A stretch of DNA of 64,000 nucleotides from Planctopirus ephydatiae (GTDB taxonomy: Bacteria > Planctomycetota > Planctomycetia > Planctomycetales > Planctomycetaceae): the NCBI RefSeq assembly GCF_007752345.1, contig NZ_CP036299.1, positions 1,054,001-1,118,000 of the forward strand, given 5' to 3'. The notes below the pieces were generated by a model that ran no database searches, was not told the DNA's origin, and saw nothing but the letters and a program-made list of their open reading frames with translations. A program made the position numbers and the translations under genes. This document shows, piece by piece, positions 54,109-63,787 of this stretch; positions within the stretch are counted from its first letter, which is position 1, and every line of letters begins with the position of its first letter.

Positions 54109-54191
54109 GATGCGCCGCCCTGAAGGCGGATACTTGAGTGATGTGGAGTAATCAAAGTTCGAGAAGTTTTTTGTTTGGCTTTGAGGCGTTG

Positions 54192-55550
54192 CTATTCGTG
54201 GCGAAGGGCTTCGATCGGATCCATGCGGGCTGCCGAACGTGCGGGGTAGATGCCGAAGATCACACCAATTCCGACCGAGATTCCAAAGGCAATCGGCAGG
54301 CTCCAGAAAGCGATCTGAGGCCGCATATTTCCAAAGAGCTGACTGATTTCGGAAGTTCCTGAGCCTCCCGAAAGCACTGCATTTTCCACAATCCACTGGA
54401 TTCCCATGAAGGCCAGTGGTGTGCATAGACCCAGGCCGACACCCAATAATCCGCCAGTCCCTGAAAGAACAATTGTTTCCGTCAAAAACTGGCTGATGAT
54501 ATCCGATTGCCTGGCGCCCAGTGCCCGCCGGATGCCGATTTCGCGAGTTCGCTCGGTGACAGTGGCAAGCATGATGTTCATGATGCCAATCCCGCCCACG
54601 ACCAGACTGATCGCTGCAATCGAGCCCAGCACGATGTTGAAGATCTGCTTGATCTGCTCGGCCTGCTTCAGAAGTTCGAGAGGAACAATCACATCGTAGT
54701 CGTTTTTGCCACGATGATTGCGAATGAGTGATTCCCGCACGACGTCGGCGGTGCGCACGACATCCTGTGTTTCTGCTACCTGCAGCGTGATCTGGTTGAG
54801 TTGCACTTCTTCAGCAGAGAATGAACCACTGAGTGCCGTAATCACACGATCGCCAATTCGCGTCTGGAATGTTTTGAGTGGGATGTAGACATCTTTATTG
54901 AATTCCTGCCCGGACATACTGCCACCGATGGCTGCTGAAGCGGTTCGTGAGCGGGTGACACCCACCACAGTGAACCGGAACGACCGCATCAGAATGGTGT
55001 TGCCGATCGGGCTTTCATAGGGGAAGAGTCTGGCGGCGACTTCACTTCCAATGACAGCGACATTGGCCATCTCGCGTTCATCCTGATCGGTCAGAAAGCG
55101 ACCTTCAGCCATCTCCAGATGATTCATATCCTTGTAGCCTGTGGTCGTCGCGACCACGCGAGCATTGATCGTATTCTGCAGATAGCGAACTTCGGATTGA
55201 ATTTCGCGAATCGCAATTGTGCTGGTGATTGTGGGAATCGTTTCCGACAGCAGTCGATAATCGGCTCGCAAAAGCCCGTAGGCTAATACTGAAGGACCGC
55301 GACCTGACGAGCGGGATGAGTTCGACGAAGAATCGGCGGGGGGCTTGACGCTCACCACAATGATGTTTGTCGCTCCCAGTTGACGCACCTGAGCCTGGGC
55401 CTGGGCACTGGCCCCTTCACCAATGGCGAGCATGGCAATCACAGAAAAGACGCCAAAGACAATACCGAGCATCGTCAGGCCCGACCGCAGCTTATGCAGC
55501 AGCAGGCTCTTGAGTGCCAGACGAACAGCGCGGATCGTATTAAAGAACAT
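54192..55550 (-). CDS. MacB/FtsX-type ABC transporter permease
   Basis: A 452-residue permease with one N-terminal helix ([20 protein letters not shown] then [15 protein letters not shown]), a MacB_PCD periplasmic domain and three C-terminal FtsX helices ending in [10 protein letters not shown], the usual C-terminal coupling motif. It is the membrane half of a MacAB-like exporter for toxins, lipoproteins or antibiotics. No ATPase or adaptor gene is beside it, so they lie elsewhere. It follows the DUF1552 gene by 72 bases; the ribosome-binding site is weak. Confidence 0.92.
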   Translation of the reverse strand: MFFNTIRAVRLALKSLLLHKLRSGLTMLGIVFGVFSVIAMLAIGEGASAQAQAQVRQLGATNIIVVSVKPPADSSSNSSRSSGRGPSVLAYGLLRADYRLLSETIPTITSTIAIREIQSEVRYLQNTINARVVATTTGYKDMNHLEMAEGRFLTDQDEREMANVAVIGSEVAARLFPYESPIGNTILMRSFRFTVVGVTRSRTASAAIGGSMSGQEFNKDVYIPLKTFQTRIGDRVITALSGSFSAEEVQLNQITLQVAETQDVVRTADVVRESLIRNHRGKNDYDVIVPLELLKQAEQIKQIFNIVLGSIAAISLVVGGIGIMNIMLATVTERTREIGIRRALGARQSDIISQFLTETIVLSGTGGLLGVGLGLCTPLAFMGIQWIVENAVLSGGSGTSEISQLFGNMRPQIAFWSLPIAFGISVGIGVIFGIYPARSAARMDPIEALRHE

Positions 55551-55622
55551 GAGGCCAAGGTTACCCGAATGTCGGTGATGATTGAGTGAAGCTCGCTCTA
55601 TCCAGTGCTATTGCATTAAATG

Positions 55623-57017
55623 CTAAGCCGAAAACACTTCCTTGATGGGGCCTGTGCTGTCGCCAAACTGATTCACTGGGCAGCCCATGCCATCGAGCAT
55701 CGAAACATACAGGTTACACAGCGGAGTGCGTGGTTCACTGGCAATATGCTGCCCGCCGGCAAATCGTCCACCGGCATGGCCACCGACAACAATCGGCAGG
55801 TTGTCTGGCTGGTGAGCGTTACCATCGGCCATGCCGCACCCCAGCAGAATCATGGAGTTATCGAGCAGTGTCGATTCTCCTTCCCGAATCTGTGACATCC
55901 GCTCCAGCATTCGGCTGAACTGCGAAACATGCCAGCGATTGATCTTCTGGTACTGCTCGATCTTTTCGGGCTTGCCTTCGTGATGTGATAATTCGTGGTG
56001 CGAGCCGCGGACACCGTCGACAAACGAGAAGTTATGGCCCGAAACATCGTTGGCGAACATGAAGCTCGAAACCCGCGTCGAATCTGTCTGGAAGGCCAGA
56101 ATCATCAGGTCAATCATCAGGCGGACATGCTCCTGATAATCCCGAGGAGCACCGGGAGCTTCCATTTCGGCCTGAGGCGTTTCCGGATGCCAGACTCGAG
56201 GATCGGGCTGTGTAAAGAACTCGATCCGCTTTTCGACAGCACGAACAGAGTCGAGATATTCATCGAGTTTGAACTGGTCGTCGCGGCCCAGTTGTTGACG
56301 CAATCGCCGGGCATCAGACATTGCGAAATCGAGCAGGCTTTTGCGGTCTGCATCACGCGATGAAGCCGCCTGGCCGCGATTCTTCCCCGCCTGCTGGACG
56401 TTCATCAGTCGATCAAACACTGTCCTGGGATTGATTTCTTTGGCGACAGGCCGTTCGGCTGTCTGCCACGAAATGTGGGAACCATAAAGCCGCGTATAGC
56501 CGACATTCGAATCGATCCCGGAGATGACTGGATCAATCCCCAGTTCCAGGGATGGGAGAGGGGTCAAATGCCCCACTTGCTTTGCCATGTACTGATCGAG
56601 TGAAACTCCACCCGTGCTGATGTCTTTGCCGGTGGTTTTTTCGACCCGCAAGCCTGTGAGGAAGTTTGCTGTCTTTGCGTAGTGTCCATCCCCTTCGTGG
56701 CTGTGCCGCTTATCGAGCTGGGAGAGAATCGTGACGTGCTCTTTGAGGTTTGTCAGCGGCTGTAAGGAATCAGACAGCTCGAAATCTCTCCCCGTTTGTT
56801 TGGGAATCCAGGCATCCTTCCAGACACCATTGGGGAAGAACAGGCAACCAAATCGAACAGGGGCATACTTTCCGGCCTCGAGTGCATCGGCGGGGGTCGT
56901 CAACTCAGCCGCTTTGACAGGGGAACCCATCGCTTCCAGCCACGGCAAAGCGACAGCCACACCTGCACCTCGCAAAAACGTGCGACGAGGAATTGACCAA
57001 CGGGAGGTATGAGGCAT
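55623..57017 (-). CDS. DUF1552-family protein with Tat signal
   Basis: A 464-residue exported protein. A twin-arginine signal (RRTFLRGAGVAVALPWLEAM, residues about 11-30) leads into the DUF1552 domain, with the family segments RFGCLFFPNGVW, HSHEGDGHYAKTANFLTGL, and DNSMILLGCGMADGNAHQPD. DUF1552 is typically encoded next to DUF1592-type cytochromes in planctomycetes and verrucomicrobia and is suspected to work with them; its reaction is unknown. I chose ATG 57017 because GGAG lies eight bases before it; the frame starts 20 codons earlier. Confidence 0.9.
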   Translation of the reverse strand: MPHTSRWSIPRRTFLRGAGVAVALPWLEAMGSPVKAAELTTPADALEAGKYAPVRFGCLFFPNGVWKDAWIPKQTGRDFELSDSLQPLTNLKEHVTILSQLDKRHSHEGDGHYAKTANFLTGLRVEKTTGKDISTGGVSLDQYMAKQVGHLTPLPSLELGIDPVISGIDSNVGYTRLYGSHISWQTAERPVAKEINPRTVFDRLMNVQQAGKNRGQAASSRDADRKSLLDFAMSDARRLRQQLGRDDQFKLDEYLDSVRAVEKRIEFFTQPDPRVWHPETPQAEMEAPGAPRDYQEHVRLMIDLMILAFQTDSTRVSSFMFANDVSGHNFSFVDGVRGSHHELSHHEGKPEKIEQYQKINRWHVSQFSRMLERMSQIREGESTLLDNSMILLGCGMADGNAHQPDNLPIVVGGHAGGRFAGGQHIASEPRTPLCNLYVSMLDGMGCPVNQFGDSTGPIKEVFSA

Positions 57018-57261
57018 GGAATTCACTCCGGCGGATAAACGATGGTGATCACGTTTGATCAGAACAAACGGGTGCATCCATCGGGCAGGTAACTAACGTA
57101 TTGGCATTATGTTACGGAAAAATTGCTGGTTGTGCGGAAGTGGCCAAAACGCCAGACCCTCTGGCGGTACCGATTTCCGATCCTTGATATTCTATGCAAG
57201 TGGCATCGGCAATCGCTTACCGATTTAACCGTTGTGGTTCACAAAATGATCGATTTATCAT

Positions 57262-59424
57262 TTATTTCTTGGTGTAGCGGTGGCGAAATGGATAACTCAG
57301 GACAATCTGCTCAACAAGCACTCTTGACTTACCATCATTGGACTTCAGAGCTTCGAGCGTTTCCTTGATGACACACTGATCGAACTTGTTGAGACCACGC
57401 CCCAGTGCATAACCCAGCATTTTCTTGGTGAGATTCCGCAGAAACTCCTCCTTTCGCTTGAGCAGAATTTCTTTCATTTCAGCCGGGCCGCCGAAGTTTT
57501 CTCCGCTGGGAAGTTTGCCGGAGGCATCGATCGCGAGGCCTGCTTCAGTCGTTCGAAATCGCCCGAGCACATCAAAGTTTTCGAGGCCGAAACCTAATGG
57601 ATCCATGCGGTTATGGCAGGCCGCACAGGCGGGATCCAGCCGATGTTTTTCCAATCGCTCCCGTAAAGATAATGGTGGAGCATTCGGATCGTGCTCTGGC
57701 AAAGGAGGCACGCCCGGAGGTGGAGGCGGGACTTTACTACCGAGCACTTCTTCCAGAACCCATCGTCCACGCAGGACAGGACTCGTTCGAAACGGATACG
57801 AAGTATGCACCATGACAGCGCCTTGCGTCACAAGGCCGCCCCGGTACTTCTGATCATCGGTGAGCGATACCTGAACCATGGTGTTTGAGCCGGGCTTGGG
57901 CAGGCCATAATGCTCTGCCAGTCGATCATTCACGAAGACATAGTCGGCAACGAGAAGTTCGCGGAGACTGCGATTCTGCCGGAAAACCTCGGTCAAAGTC
58001 TCGATGCTTTCCTGTCTCATGGCCTGCAGAAGATCACTATCGAACTCTGGAAACAGCTTTGCATCAGGCCGGGTAGTTTCTCCGAACTGAGATAGCCCCA
58101 GCCATTGCATGCCAAAGTTTTCACCCAGACCACGTACGCGTGGATCGGCGAGCATGCGCCGGACTTGCGCCTTGAGCACGTCGTCCTGAAGCAGTTGGCC
58201 CGATTCAGCCAGTTGCAGAAGTTCATCATCCGGCAGACTCGACCACAGAAAATAAGAAAGCCGCGATGCCAGGGGATAAGGGGGCAGTGCATGCACCCCT
58301 TCCTGACTTGGCTCAGGTTCCGCAAGAAAGAGAAAATGAGGTGAAATGAGAATCGCCATCAAGGGCAATCGCATAGCCTGCGGGAAGGGATCGCCCCGCT
58401 GGGAGGCCTGATCGAACAACGCCAACAGCGGTTCAAGATCTTCCTTGTGGATGGGTCGCCTGTAGGCTCTTTTGACGAATGGCTCGAGATTCAATCGCGC
58501 GGCTTCTCGTGGCGTTAAGCCAGCACCTGGCCAATGTGCCAGCAGTTTGCGCCTCGCTGTCTCCAGTGGATTCGTCGATTGACTTCCCTCGCCCGGCTGT
58601 ATGGCTGCAGGTTGTTCTCGCAAGCTTTCGGGAAGAAGCTGACTGGCCACATCGGTGGCGACATCGAGATACTTTTCCGCCAGAATGGCCGAGGTGAAGA
58701 GTGAAGAACCGTTGGTATCAAAACCTTCACCACCCGCTCCATCGGCTGGGATTCGAGGGAGAATCTGGAAGTCGTAACCGAACAGATCCCGCACACTATT
58801 GGCATACTCGGCCCGTGTGAGCCGACGGCTCATCACGTAGCCTTGATAGAAATTCTGGGTGGCATCGGTCGCCAGATTGCGGCACTCGTTCTCAGGCCGC
58901 GGGAGTGTCCCATACCAGCTTAAGAATCGTTGGAACTCTTCCTCGGATGGCTGAGGGCTCCCTTCGGGAGGCATCTCTTTGGCTTTGACTCGCTGGATAA
59001 TCGTCTCCCATTTCGGGAGCGATTCCAGCACTCGCTGCGGCTCTTTATAGACGGCGAGATTCAGCTCTCCTTCCATTTTTTTATCGTCGTGGCAACTGAA
59101 GCAATATTTTTTGAGATAAGGCTTGGCATCGCGATCAAAGGCCACGGGATCCGCAGCATGGGTCATCGAAATGGAAAGCCCGAAACACACGATGAGCACC
59201 CACAACTGCAGACCGCATAGATGAGAAACAACATCTCGACGTAAACAAGCCTGGCTGAAAATCGTCAGCATTCGGCTGTCACAGAAATCGTCGAAATCTA
59301 TACAACGCATAGCAGTTGATCGATCGTGAGGAAGGCAGGATTCCGTCGGCGGGAGATCAGGCAGGTCTATCATCAACTGTTGTTGATGCTTATGAAGTTT
59401 AGGCCCCAGAGTCTGCATTTGCAA
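57262..59424 (-). CDS. DUF1587/DUF1592/DUF1588-type planctomycete cytochrome
   Basis: A 720-residue exported haem protein. After a signal segment (LWVLIVCFGLSISMTHA) the first haem motif is CFSCHDDKKMEGELNL, followed by DUF1587-like, DUF1595-like and DUF1592 regions (SRRLTRAEYANSVRDLFGYD, SRLSYFLWSSLPDDEL), then the DUF1588 motif ACAACHNRMDPLGFGLENFD and a DUF1585 tail. These proteins are linked with DUF1552 partners in surface polymer breakdown (inference from genomic context). The start is unclear: the frame opens at 59424 with a distant AGGAGG, and later ATGs at 59310 and 59271 would give a better-placed signal peptide. Confidence 0.92.
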   Translation of the reverse strand: MQMQTLGPKLHKHQQQLMIDLPDLPPTESCLPHDRSTAMRCIDFDDFCDSRMLTIFSQACLRRDVVSHLCGLQLWVLIVCFGLSISMTHAADPVAFDRDAKPYLKKYCFSCHDDKKMEGELNLAVYKEPQRVLESLPKWETIIQRVKAKEMPPEGSPQPSEEEFQRFLSWYGTLPRPENECRNLATDATQNFYQGYVMSRRLTRAEYANSVRDLFGYDFQILPRIPADGAGGEGFDTNGSSLFTSAILAEKYLDVATDVASQLLPESLREQPAAIQPGEGSQSTNPLETARRKLLAHWPGAGLTPREAARLNLEPFVKRAYRRPIHKEDLEPLLALFDQASQRGDPFPQAMRLPLMAILISPHFLFLAEPEPSQEGVHALPPYPLASRLSYFLWSSLPDDELLQLAESGQLLQDDVLKAQVRRMLADPRVRGLGENFGMQWLGLSQFGETTRPDAKLFPEFDSDLLQAMRQESIETLTEVFRQNRSLRELLVADYVFVNDRLAEHYGLPKPGSNTMVQVSLTDDQKYRGGLVTQGAVMVHTSYPFRTSPVLRGRWVLEEVLGSKVPPPPPGVPPLPEHDPNAPPLSLRERLEKHRLDPACAACHNRMDPLGFGLENFDVLGRFRTTEAGLAIDASGKLPSGENFGGPAEMKEILLKRKEEFLRNLTKKMLGYALGRGLNKFDQCVIKETLEALKSNDGKSRVLVEQIVLSYPFRHRYTKK

Positions 59425-59661
59425 TGTTGTTTACTTGCCTCCTCTATTTCGAGAGATCTGGGGTGTGCTGTTGGCTGGAATATCGCTGAGTGATTTCGCA
59501 GAAAAAACTTGGCCAAAGTCATCAAAACTTGAGATATTGATACATGAATGCTAATGACGGATGCCGCTGGCTCTTTCCGTAACTTCTCCAGACACTTGTC
59601 ACGGATGATGGGTATTGAACTGAACGCCTCTGTGGACACCGCATAGGCAAGGAGACCCGCC

Positions 59662-60009
59662 ATGAGTTCCATTGGTTTTGGAGGTTATGGTTCGCCATTT
59701 GTGTCTGGTGCTGCCGGTATTCCAGCGGCCCAGCAGCAGGGCTCACTGAATCAAAAGGCCACAGCCAGCAGCGATGCCAACCGCGATCTTTCCATCGCAC
59801 AACTCAACGAGAAATCGATTGGCGATCTGGCCGAAAATCACGGCGTCGATGATCGCGATGCCGATGGTCGCATGCCGTGGACAGCAAACGAAGAACCACC
59901 CGCGGAACAGCCCGAAGCCGGCGAAAGCCAACAGGCGATCCACAAACCGCCGCTGCATCCCCTCGATGCTGACGGTGAACGTGGCACTCTTTTTGATTGC
60001 GATGCCTGA
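59662..60009 (+). CDS. Small Gly/Gln/Asp-rich protein, unknown
   Basis: A 115-residue polar protein with an opening SSIGFGGYGSPFVSGAAGIP, a middle SIAQLNEKSIGDLAENHGVD then DRDADGRMPW, and a His/Pro-rich tail ending in TLFDCDA. There is no signal peptide. AAGGAG before the ATG is a strong ribosome-binding site. No family is recognised; it may be a planctomycete-specific protein. The gap before it, from 59425 on, shows nothing else. Confidence 0.65.
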   Translation: MSSIGFGGYGSPFVSGAAGIPAAQQQGSLNQKATASSDANRDLSIAQLNEKSIGDLAENHGVDDRDADGRMPWTANEEPPAEQPEAGESQQAIHKPPLHPLDADGERGTLFDCDA

Positions 60010-60138
60010 TCGATCTTCCATCTGGGAACATGCCGCTCTAACGGAATTGACGAGGATTCTTGACTCCTTCTGCCGTTCTGACGGGATAATGCTCGAGGGA
60101 AGAATCAGGGAAAGATGGGCCTCGATGGTGTGCTCGGC

Positions 60139-60909
60139 TCAAGTGAACCGGCCCAGAAAGGCAAAAATTCTCTGTGCGGCAGCATCCGGCTCGGAATTCC
60201 ACAGTGTTGCTGGAGTCGTTGCCAGGTTGACCTCGTGCGGACAACCTGTCGAACTCAATTTGGTCAGCAAAGTTTGACAACCCGGAAAGCAGAAGTCATG
60301 GGCAGGGTCGCAGAGAATGAGTTGATGGTTGGGACGCAGCAGTGGATTGAGCCAGACAGTCGCTTCCTGCTGGCGGACGGCTTCGGAGGTCGGGAACAAA
60401 CGGTCGAGGGATGTTCCCAAGCCATGAATATGGTGCAGATCGACCTTGGGAGCAATCGCGGCAACGATTGGAAACTTTCGGGCATGCCGATAAGCCACTC
60501 TCAAGGCCCCCTGCCCTCCCACTTCGTAACCGACAAGAAAGTAAGGCAGGCCAGATTCCTGCAGGTCAGGCTGAAGTTGATCGATCAGCCAGGCCTCGGG
60601 ACTGATGGGGATCTGGGTTGTGGAAGAACTTTTGGCGATGGGCATTTCTCCCGCATCGAGCCACCAGCAATAAGGGGCCGTGGTGTGGTCGAGAGGCTGA
60701 TCAGCAAAGATCTCACCATCGCCATGTGGCGCAATGATTGACACACTCGCCTTCAGTGCCTCTTGTGACCACACTTCGTTGTCTACCAGCGTGTTGCCAT
60801 CCATCCCGTGGAGGAAAACAATGATTGCTTTGACCGCAGGAGGTGTGAAGACATCGCAGGTAACATTGGCGACAAGGCGCGTCTGCCAGAGTTCAGAAAG
60901 TTGATTCAT
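60139..60909 (-). CDS. Alpha/beta hydrolase-fold protein lacking the catalytic serine
   Basis: A 256-residue protein with the esterase D-like fold: IIVFLHGMDGNTLVDNEVW (oxyanion-hole HG), ASVSIIAPHGD, and the nucleophile elbow as GYEVGGQGALRVAY. The elbow should be GxSxGG, but the Ser is Glu here, so normal hydrolase chemistry is not expected. A possible acid in LCDPAHDFCFPG survives. It may be a binding protein or a pseudo-enzyme. Its ATG overlaps the moaC stop as ATGA, so the two are translationally coupled. Confidence 0.75.
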   Translation of the reverse strand: MNQLSELWQTRLVANVTCDVFTPPAVKAIIVFLHGMDGNTLVDNEVWSQEALKASVSIIAPHGDGEIFADQPLDHTTAPYCWWLDAGEMPIAKSSSTTQIPISPEAWLIDQLQPDLQESGLPYFLVGYEVGGQGALRVAYRHARKFPIVAAIAPKVDLHHIHGLGTSLDRLFPTSEAVRQQEATVWLNPLLRPNHQLILCDPAHDFCFPGCQTLLTKLSSTGCPHEVNLATTPATLWNSEPDAAAQRIFAFLGRFT

Positions 60910-61382
60910 AACGGTGCCGACCAGTTTCCGGATTTCCCACCGGTTTTGGAAAGGAGCCGAATCGGGCCGATCGTCATGGCTTTATCGATACTTTTGCACA
61001 TGTCGTAGACAGTGAGAGCGGCAATCGAAACCGCCGTGAGAGCTTCCATTTCGACTCCTGTTTTCGCCGTCAGGCTGGCTGTGGCCACAATTCGAAGTTC
61101 ATCGGGTGATGTGAAAGAAAATTCTATTTCGACGGCATCGAGTCCCAGAGGATGACAGAGTGGGATCAGATCGGCAGTTTTTTTGGCCGCCATGATCCCC
61201 GCCAGACGCGCAACTTCGAGTACGTTTCCTTTGGACGTTCCTCCACCTGCCATGCGAGTGATTGTTTCCGGGTGAGCTGTGACAAAACCTTCGGCTGTGG
61301 CAGTTCTCTCCGTGACAGGTTTATTGCCAACATTCACCATGCGCGAGTGCCCTTCGCTGTCGAAGTGCGTCAAATCTGTCAT
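60906..61382 (-). CDS. moaC: Cyclic pyranopterin monophosphate synthase
   Basis: A 158-residue enzyme of molybdenum cofactor synthesis; it converts the MoaA product to cyclic pyranopterin monophosphate. Motifs are complete: MVNVGNKPVTERTATAEGFV, KKTADLIPLCHPLGLDAVEI, and the C-terminal MEALTAVSIAALTVYDMCKS then IDKAMTIGPIRLLSKTGGKS. ATG 61382 has GGATCT upstream; the frame opens 12 codons earlier. No other moa or mog gene is in the window. Its last base overlaps the next gene. Confidence 0.95.
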   Translation of the reverse strand: MTDLTHFDSEGHSRMVNVGNKPVTERTATAEGFVTAHPETITRMAGGGTSKGNVLEVARLAGIMAAKKTADLIPLCHPLGLDAVEIEFSFTSPDELRIVATASLTAKTGVEMEALTAVSIAALTVYDMCKSIDKAMTIGPIRLLSKTGGKSGNWSAPL

Positions 61383-61479
61383 GATAGAAGATCCAAAATT
61401 CTGGAATGAAGCCAGCACTCAGTCACAATTTAGATTAACTCGATTCTCCGGAATCTGCCTGCCTGTAAAAGTGAAGTTG

Positions 61480-62358
61480 ATGGAGATCCCTGCGGAAACA
61501 ACTCGTTATCCCCATTGCGATTCGACGCCTGCCGACGCCTTAGTCGTTGTGCCGGTTATTGATATTCGTAATGGCTGGGCAGTGCATGCAATTGCTGGAA
61601 ATCGAGCCCACTATCAACCATGGACAAATTCTTCCAATCAGCCACTCACGCCTCAACAACTGGCCGAAGAGTTTTCCAGGGTCTGGCAACCGCATTGGCT
61701 CTATGTGGCTGATCTCGATGGGATCATTGACGGCCAGACGCAAACAAGCAGCTGGCCTCGTTTGCCAGGAGATGGTCCGCGAATTCTGATTGATGCCGGC
61801 TTTCGGGAAATCGATGCTGTTCTGGCTGCTATGGAACTGGGTTACGACGTCATACTGGGAACAGAGTCTTTGCCGTCGATGGAGTGGGTGCGAAAACTGC
61901 TCGCACGAGTTGAAGATCCTCAGCGATTATGGATCTCGCTCGATTTTCGCCACGGGCAATGGCAGGCTTCGGATGAGTTTCAGCAGTTGGGGCTTATCAG
62001 CTGCATCAGACAACTCTCAACCTCGTCGATGACGCATTGGATCGTGCTGGATCTGGCAGATGTGGGGCAAAGCACAGGCGGTTCAACGGCAGAGCAGATT
62101 CGACGGCTCCAGGAAACATTGGAGAATACGAGTGGCAACTGGGAATACCCTGCCGAAAGTCGTCAAAGCATGCTTGCCCAAAGCTGCCAGCATCGCACAC
62201 AGGCAGTTCCAACGGTAAGAACCCCCACCATTCTGGCTGGTGGAGGCATGCGGACGGCCCAGGATGTTCTGCAATTGCAGACACAGGGGGTGAGTGGTGT
62301 GCTTGTGGCCACGGCACTGATGACAGGTGCGATTACACCCGATCAGTTCGCCCATTGA
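61480..62358 (+). CDS. HisA/HisF-related TIM-barrel protein
   Basis: A 292-residue barrel of the HisA family. It opens VVPVIDIRNGWAVHAIAGNR (the HisA pocket has PAIDLxxGxxVR) and ends ILAGGGMRTAQDVLQLQTQG with VSGVLVATALMTGAI, the phosphate-binding part. The N-terminal lysine or Arg and the catalytic Asp pattern of true HisA are altered, so histidine synthesis is not expected. Related hisAF-like proteins occur with genes for methanofuran/tetrahydromethanopterin cofactor synthesis in methanogens, methylotrophs and some planctomycetes (recalled, not searched). It diverges from moaC, whose promoter region it overlaps. Confidence 0.75.
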   Translation: MEIPAETTRYPHCDSTPADALVVVPVIDIRNGWAVHAIAGNRAHYQPWTNSSNQPLTPQQLAEEFSRVWQPHWLYVADLDGIIDGQTQTSSWPRLPGDGPRILIDAGFREIDAVLAAMELGYDVILGTESLPSMEWVRKLLARVEDPQRLWISLDFRHGQWQASDEFQQLGLISCIRQLSTSSMTHWIVLDLADVGQSTGGSTAEQIRRLQETLENTSGNWEYPAESRQSMLAQSCQHRTQAVPTVRTPTILAGGGMRTAQDVLQLQTQGVSGVLVATALMTGAITPDQFAH

Positions 62359-62426
62359 CGAATGCCTGAAACGAAATGACAAGCTGTTCAAAGAGAATTG
62401 CTCAATACTGATTGACTCGTCTCTTC

Positions 62427-63503
62427 TCAGGCAGTGACTTCAGCCGGTGTGGGGTTCATTTTTTCATACGCTGAGAGGATGAGTTCTTCGGTTTCTTCCC
62501 AGCCAATACAGCCATCGGTAATTGAGACACCGTACTTCAGATCGGCAGGGTTTTTGAGAGGCTGACTGCCAGGGAAGAGGTTGCTTTCCACCATGACTCC
62601 TGCCAGTGCCGTCTCTCCATCGAGACGCCGCTGGATGACATCGTTCCAGACAATGTGTTGCTTGGTGTAATCCTTGTTCGAGTTCGCATGGCTGCAATCC
62701 ACCATGATTCGATCACAAAGATTGAGTGCGCGGAGCTTGGAGACCGCTTCCTGCACGTTTTCTGGTGCATAGTTGGGAGCTGTTCGCCCGCCACGCAAGA
62801 CGAGCATCCCCCAGGGGTTCCCTTTGGTGTTGATGATGCAGGTTTTCCCTTCGGAGTCGATGCCCAGGAAACTGTGCGATGTTCGAGCCGCCTGCATGGC
62901 ATCGAGAGCGACCTGCAAAGTGCCGTCCGTCCCGTTTTTGTAACCGACGGGCATGGAAAGACCGCTGGCCATCTGCCGATGAGTGGGTGATTCTGTGGTT
63001 CGGGCACCAATAGCCGCAAAGGCCAGCAAGTCGGAAATGTATTGAGGCGTAATGGATTCGAGCAGTTCGGTCGCTGCTGGTAGCCCCATATCGTTCACTT
63101 CCAGCAGAATGCGGCGGGCAGCCCGCAAGCCGGTGGCGATATCGAAGGTCTCATTGAGGTGAGGGTCGTTAATCAGCCCTTTCCAACCGACGGTTGTGCG
63201 TGGTTTTTCGAAATAGACACGCATCACGATCAGCATGTGGCTTTTGACCTTCTCGGCCAGCTCTCGCAGCTTGCGGGCATACTCGAGGGCCGCCACATGA
63301 TCGTGAATCGAACAGGGGCCGACAGTCACAAACAGACGGGAATCTTCACCACTGAGAATCCGCTTGATCGCTTCGCGCCCTTCGACAACAGTTCGCATTG
63401 CGGAATCGGAAATCGTTTCTTCCGACTTCAGGTATCGGGGGGCAATCAGTGGCACAGTATCCCGAACATTCACGTTTTGGAGCGGTTGCATAACAGTCGA
63501 CAT
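62427..63503 (-). CDS. 3-deoxy-7-phosphoheptulonate synthase (class I, AroF/G/H type)
   Basis: The 358-residue first enzyme of aromatic amino acid synthesis, joining phosphoenolpyruvate and erythrose 4-phosphate. Family motifs are complete: VGPCSIHDHVAALEYARKL, RVYFEKPRTTVGWKGLINDP, MPVGYKNGTDG, and the metal-binding HANSNKDY region and SITDGCIGWEETEEL. Length matches E. coli AroF/G/H. Which feedback inhibitor it senses cannot be read. The ATG at 63503 has only weak upstream GAGTTC. A hairpin lies 67 bases upstream in the leader. Confidence 0.95.
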   Translation of the reverse strand: MSTVMQPLQNVNVRDTVPLIAPRYLKSEETISDSAMRTVVEGREAIKRILSGEDSRLFVTVGPCSIHDHVAALEYARKLRELAEKVKSHMLIVMRVYFEKPRTTVGWKGLINDPHLNETFDIATGLRAARRILLEVNDMGLPAATELLESITPQYISDLLAFAAIGARTTESPTHRQMASGLSMPVGYKNGTDGTLQVALDAMQAARTSHSFLGIDSEGKTCIINTKGNPWGMLVLRGGRTAPNYAPENVQEAVSKLRALNLCDRIMVDCSHANSNKDYTKQHIVWNDVIQRRLDGETALAGVMVESNLFPGSQPLKNPADLKYGVSITDGCIGWEETEELILSAYEKMNPTPAEVTA

Positions 63504-63569
63504 TCTGTGAAAGAACTCAGGAAAGCCTGATTGCTTGAATGCTGAAACTTCATTGATGACTCAGCGGTG

Positions 63570-63606
63570 GAATTCATCTGGCATGGGTTCAAGGCCGGAT
63601 GAATTC
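63570..63606. repeat. 13-bp hairpin in the DAHP synthase leader
   Basis: GAATTCATCTGGC at 63570-63582 pairs with GCCGGATGAATTC at 63594-63606, twelve standard pairs and one G-U pair, with an 11-base loop. No T tract follows on either strand. It lies between the DAHP synthase gene and the upstream aminotransferase and could be an operator or a leader structure. The rest of this 284-base gap shows no gene. Confidence 0.55.
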
Positions 63607-63787
63607 GACAAATTTCAGGCACCCTAAGGAAAGTCTCGTTTCTAGGATTTTAGATGAGAGCCAGGCCACGGAACAGTCGCAGAGCTGGTTTTCAGATGAG
63701 TTTGCCAGTGAAAAGAGAGCTCTGGTGCTCGTCAATTGAATTCTCCACGAGTCATTTCGCACTGATTCATCTCAGGATCCGCACCGA

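Noticed and set aside
63504-63560. Aromatic leader peptide before the DAHP synthase gene
   Set aside because: A minus-strand mini-frame with three Phe codons overlaps the start of the gene, and no terminator or antiterminator accompanies it.
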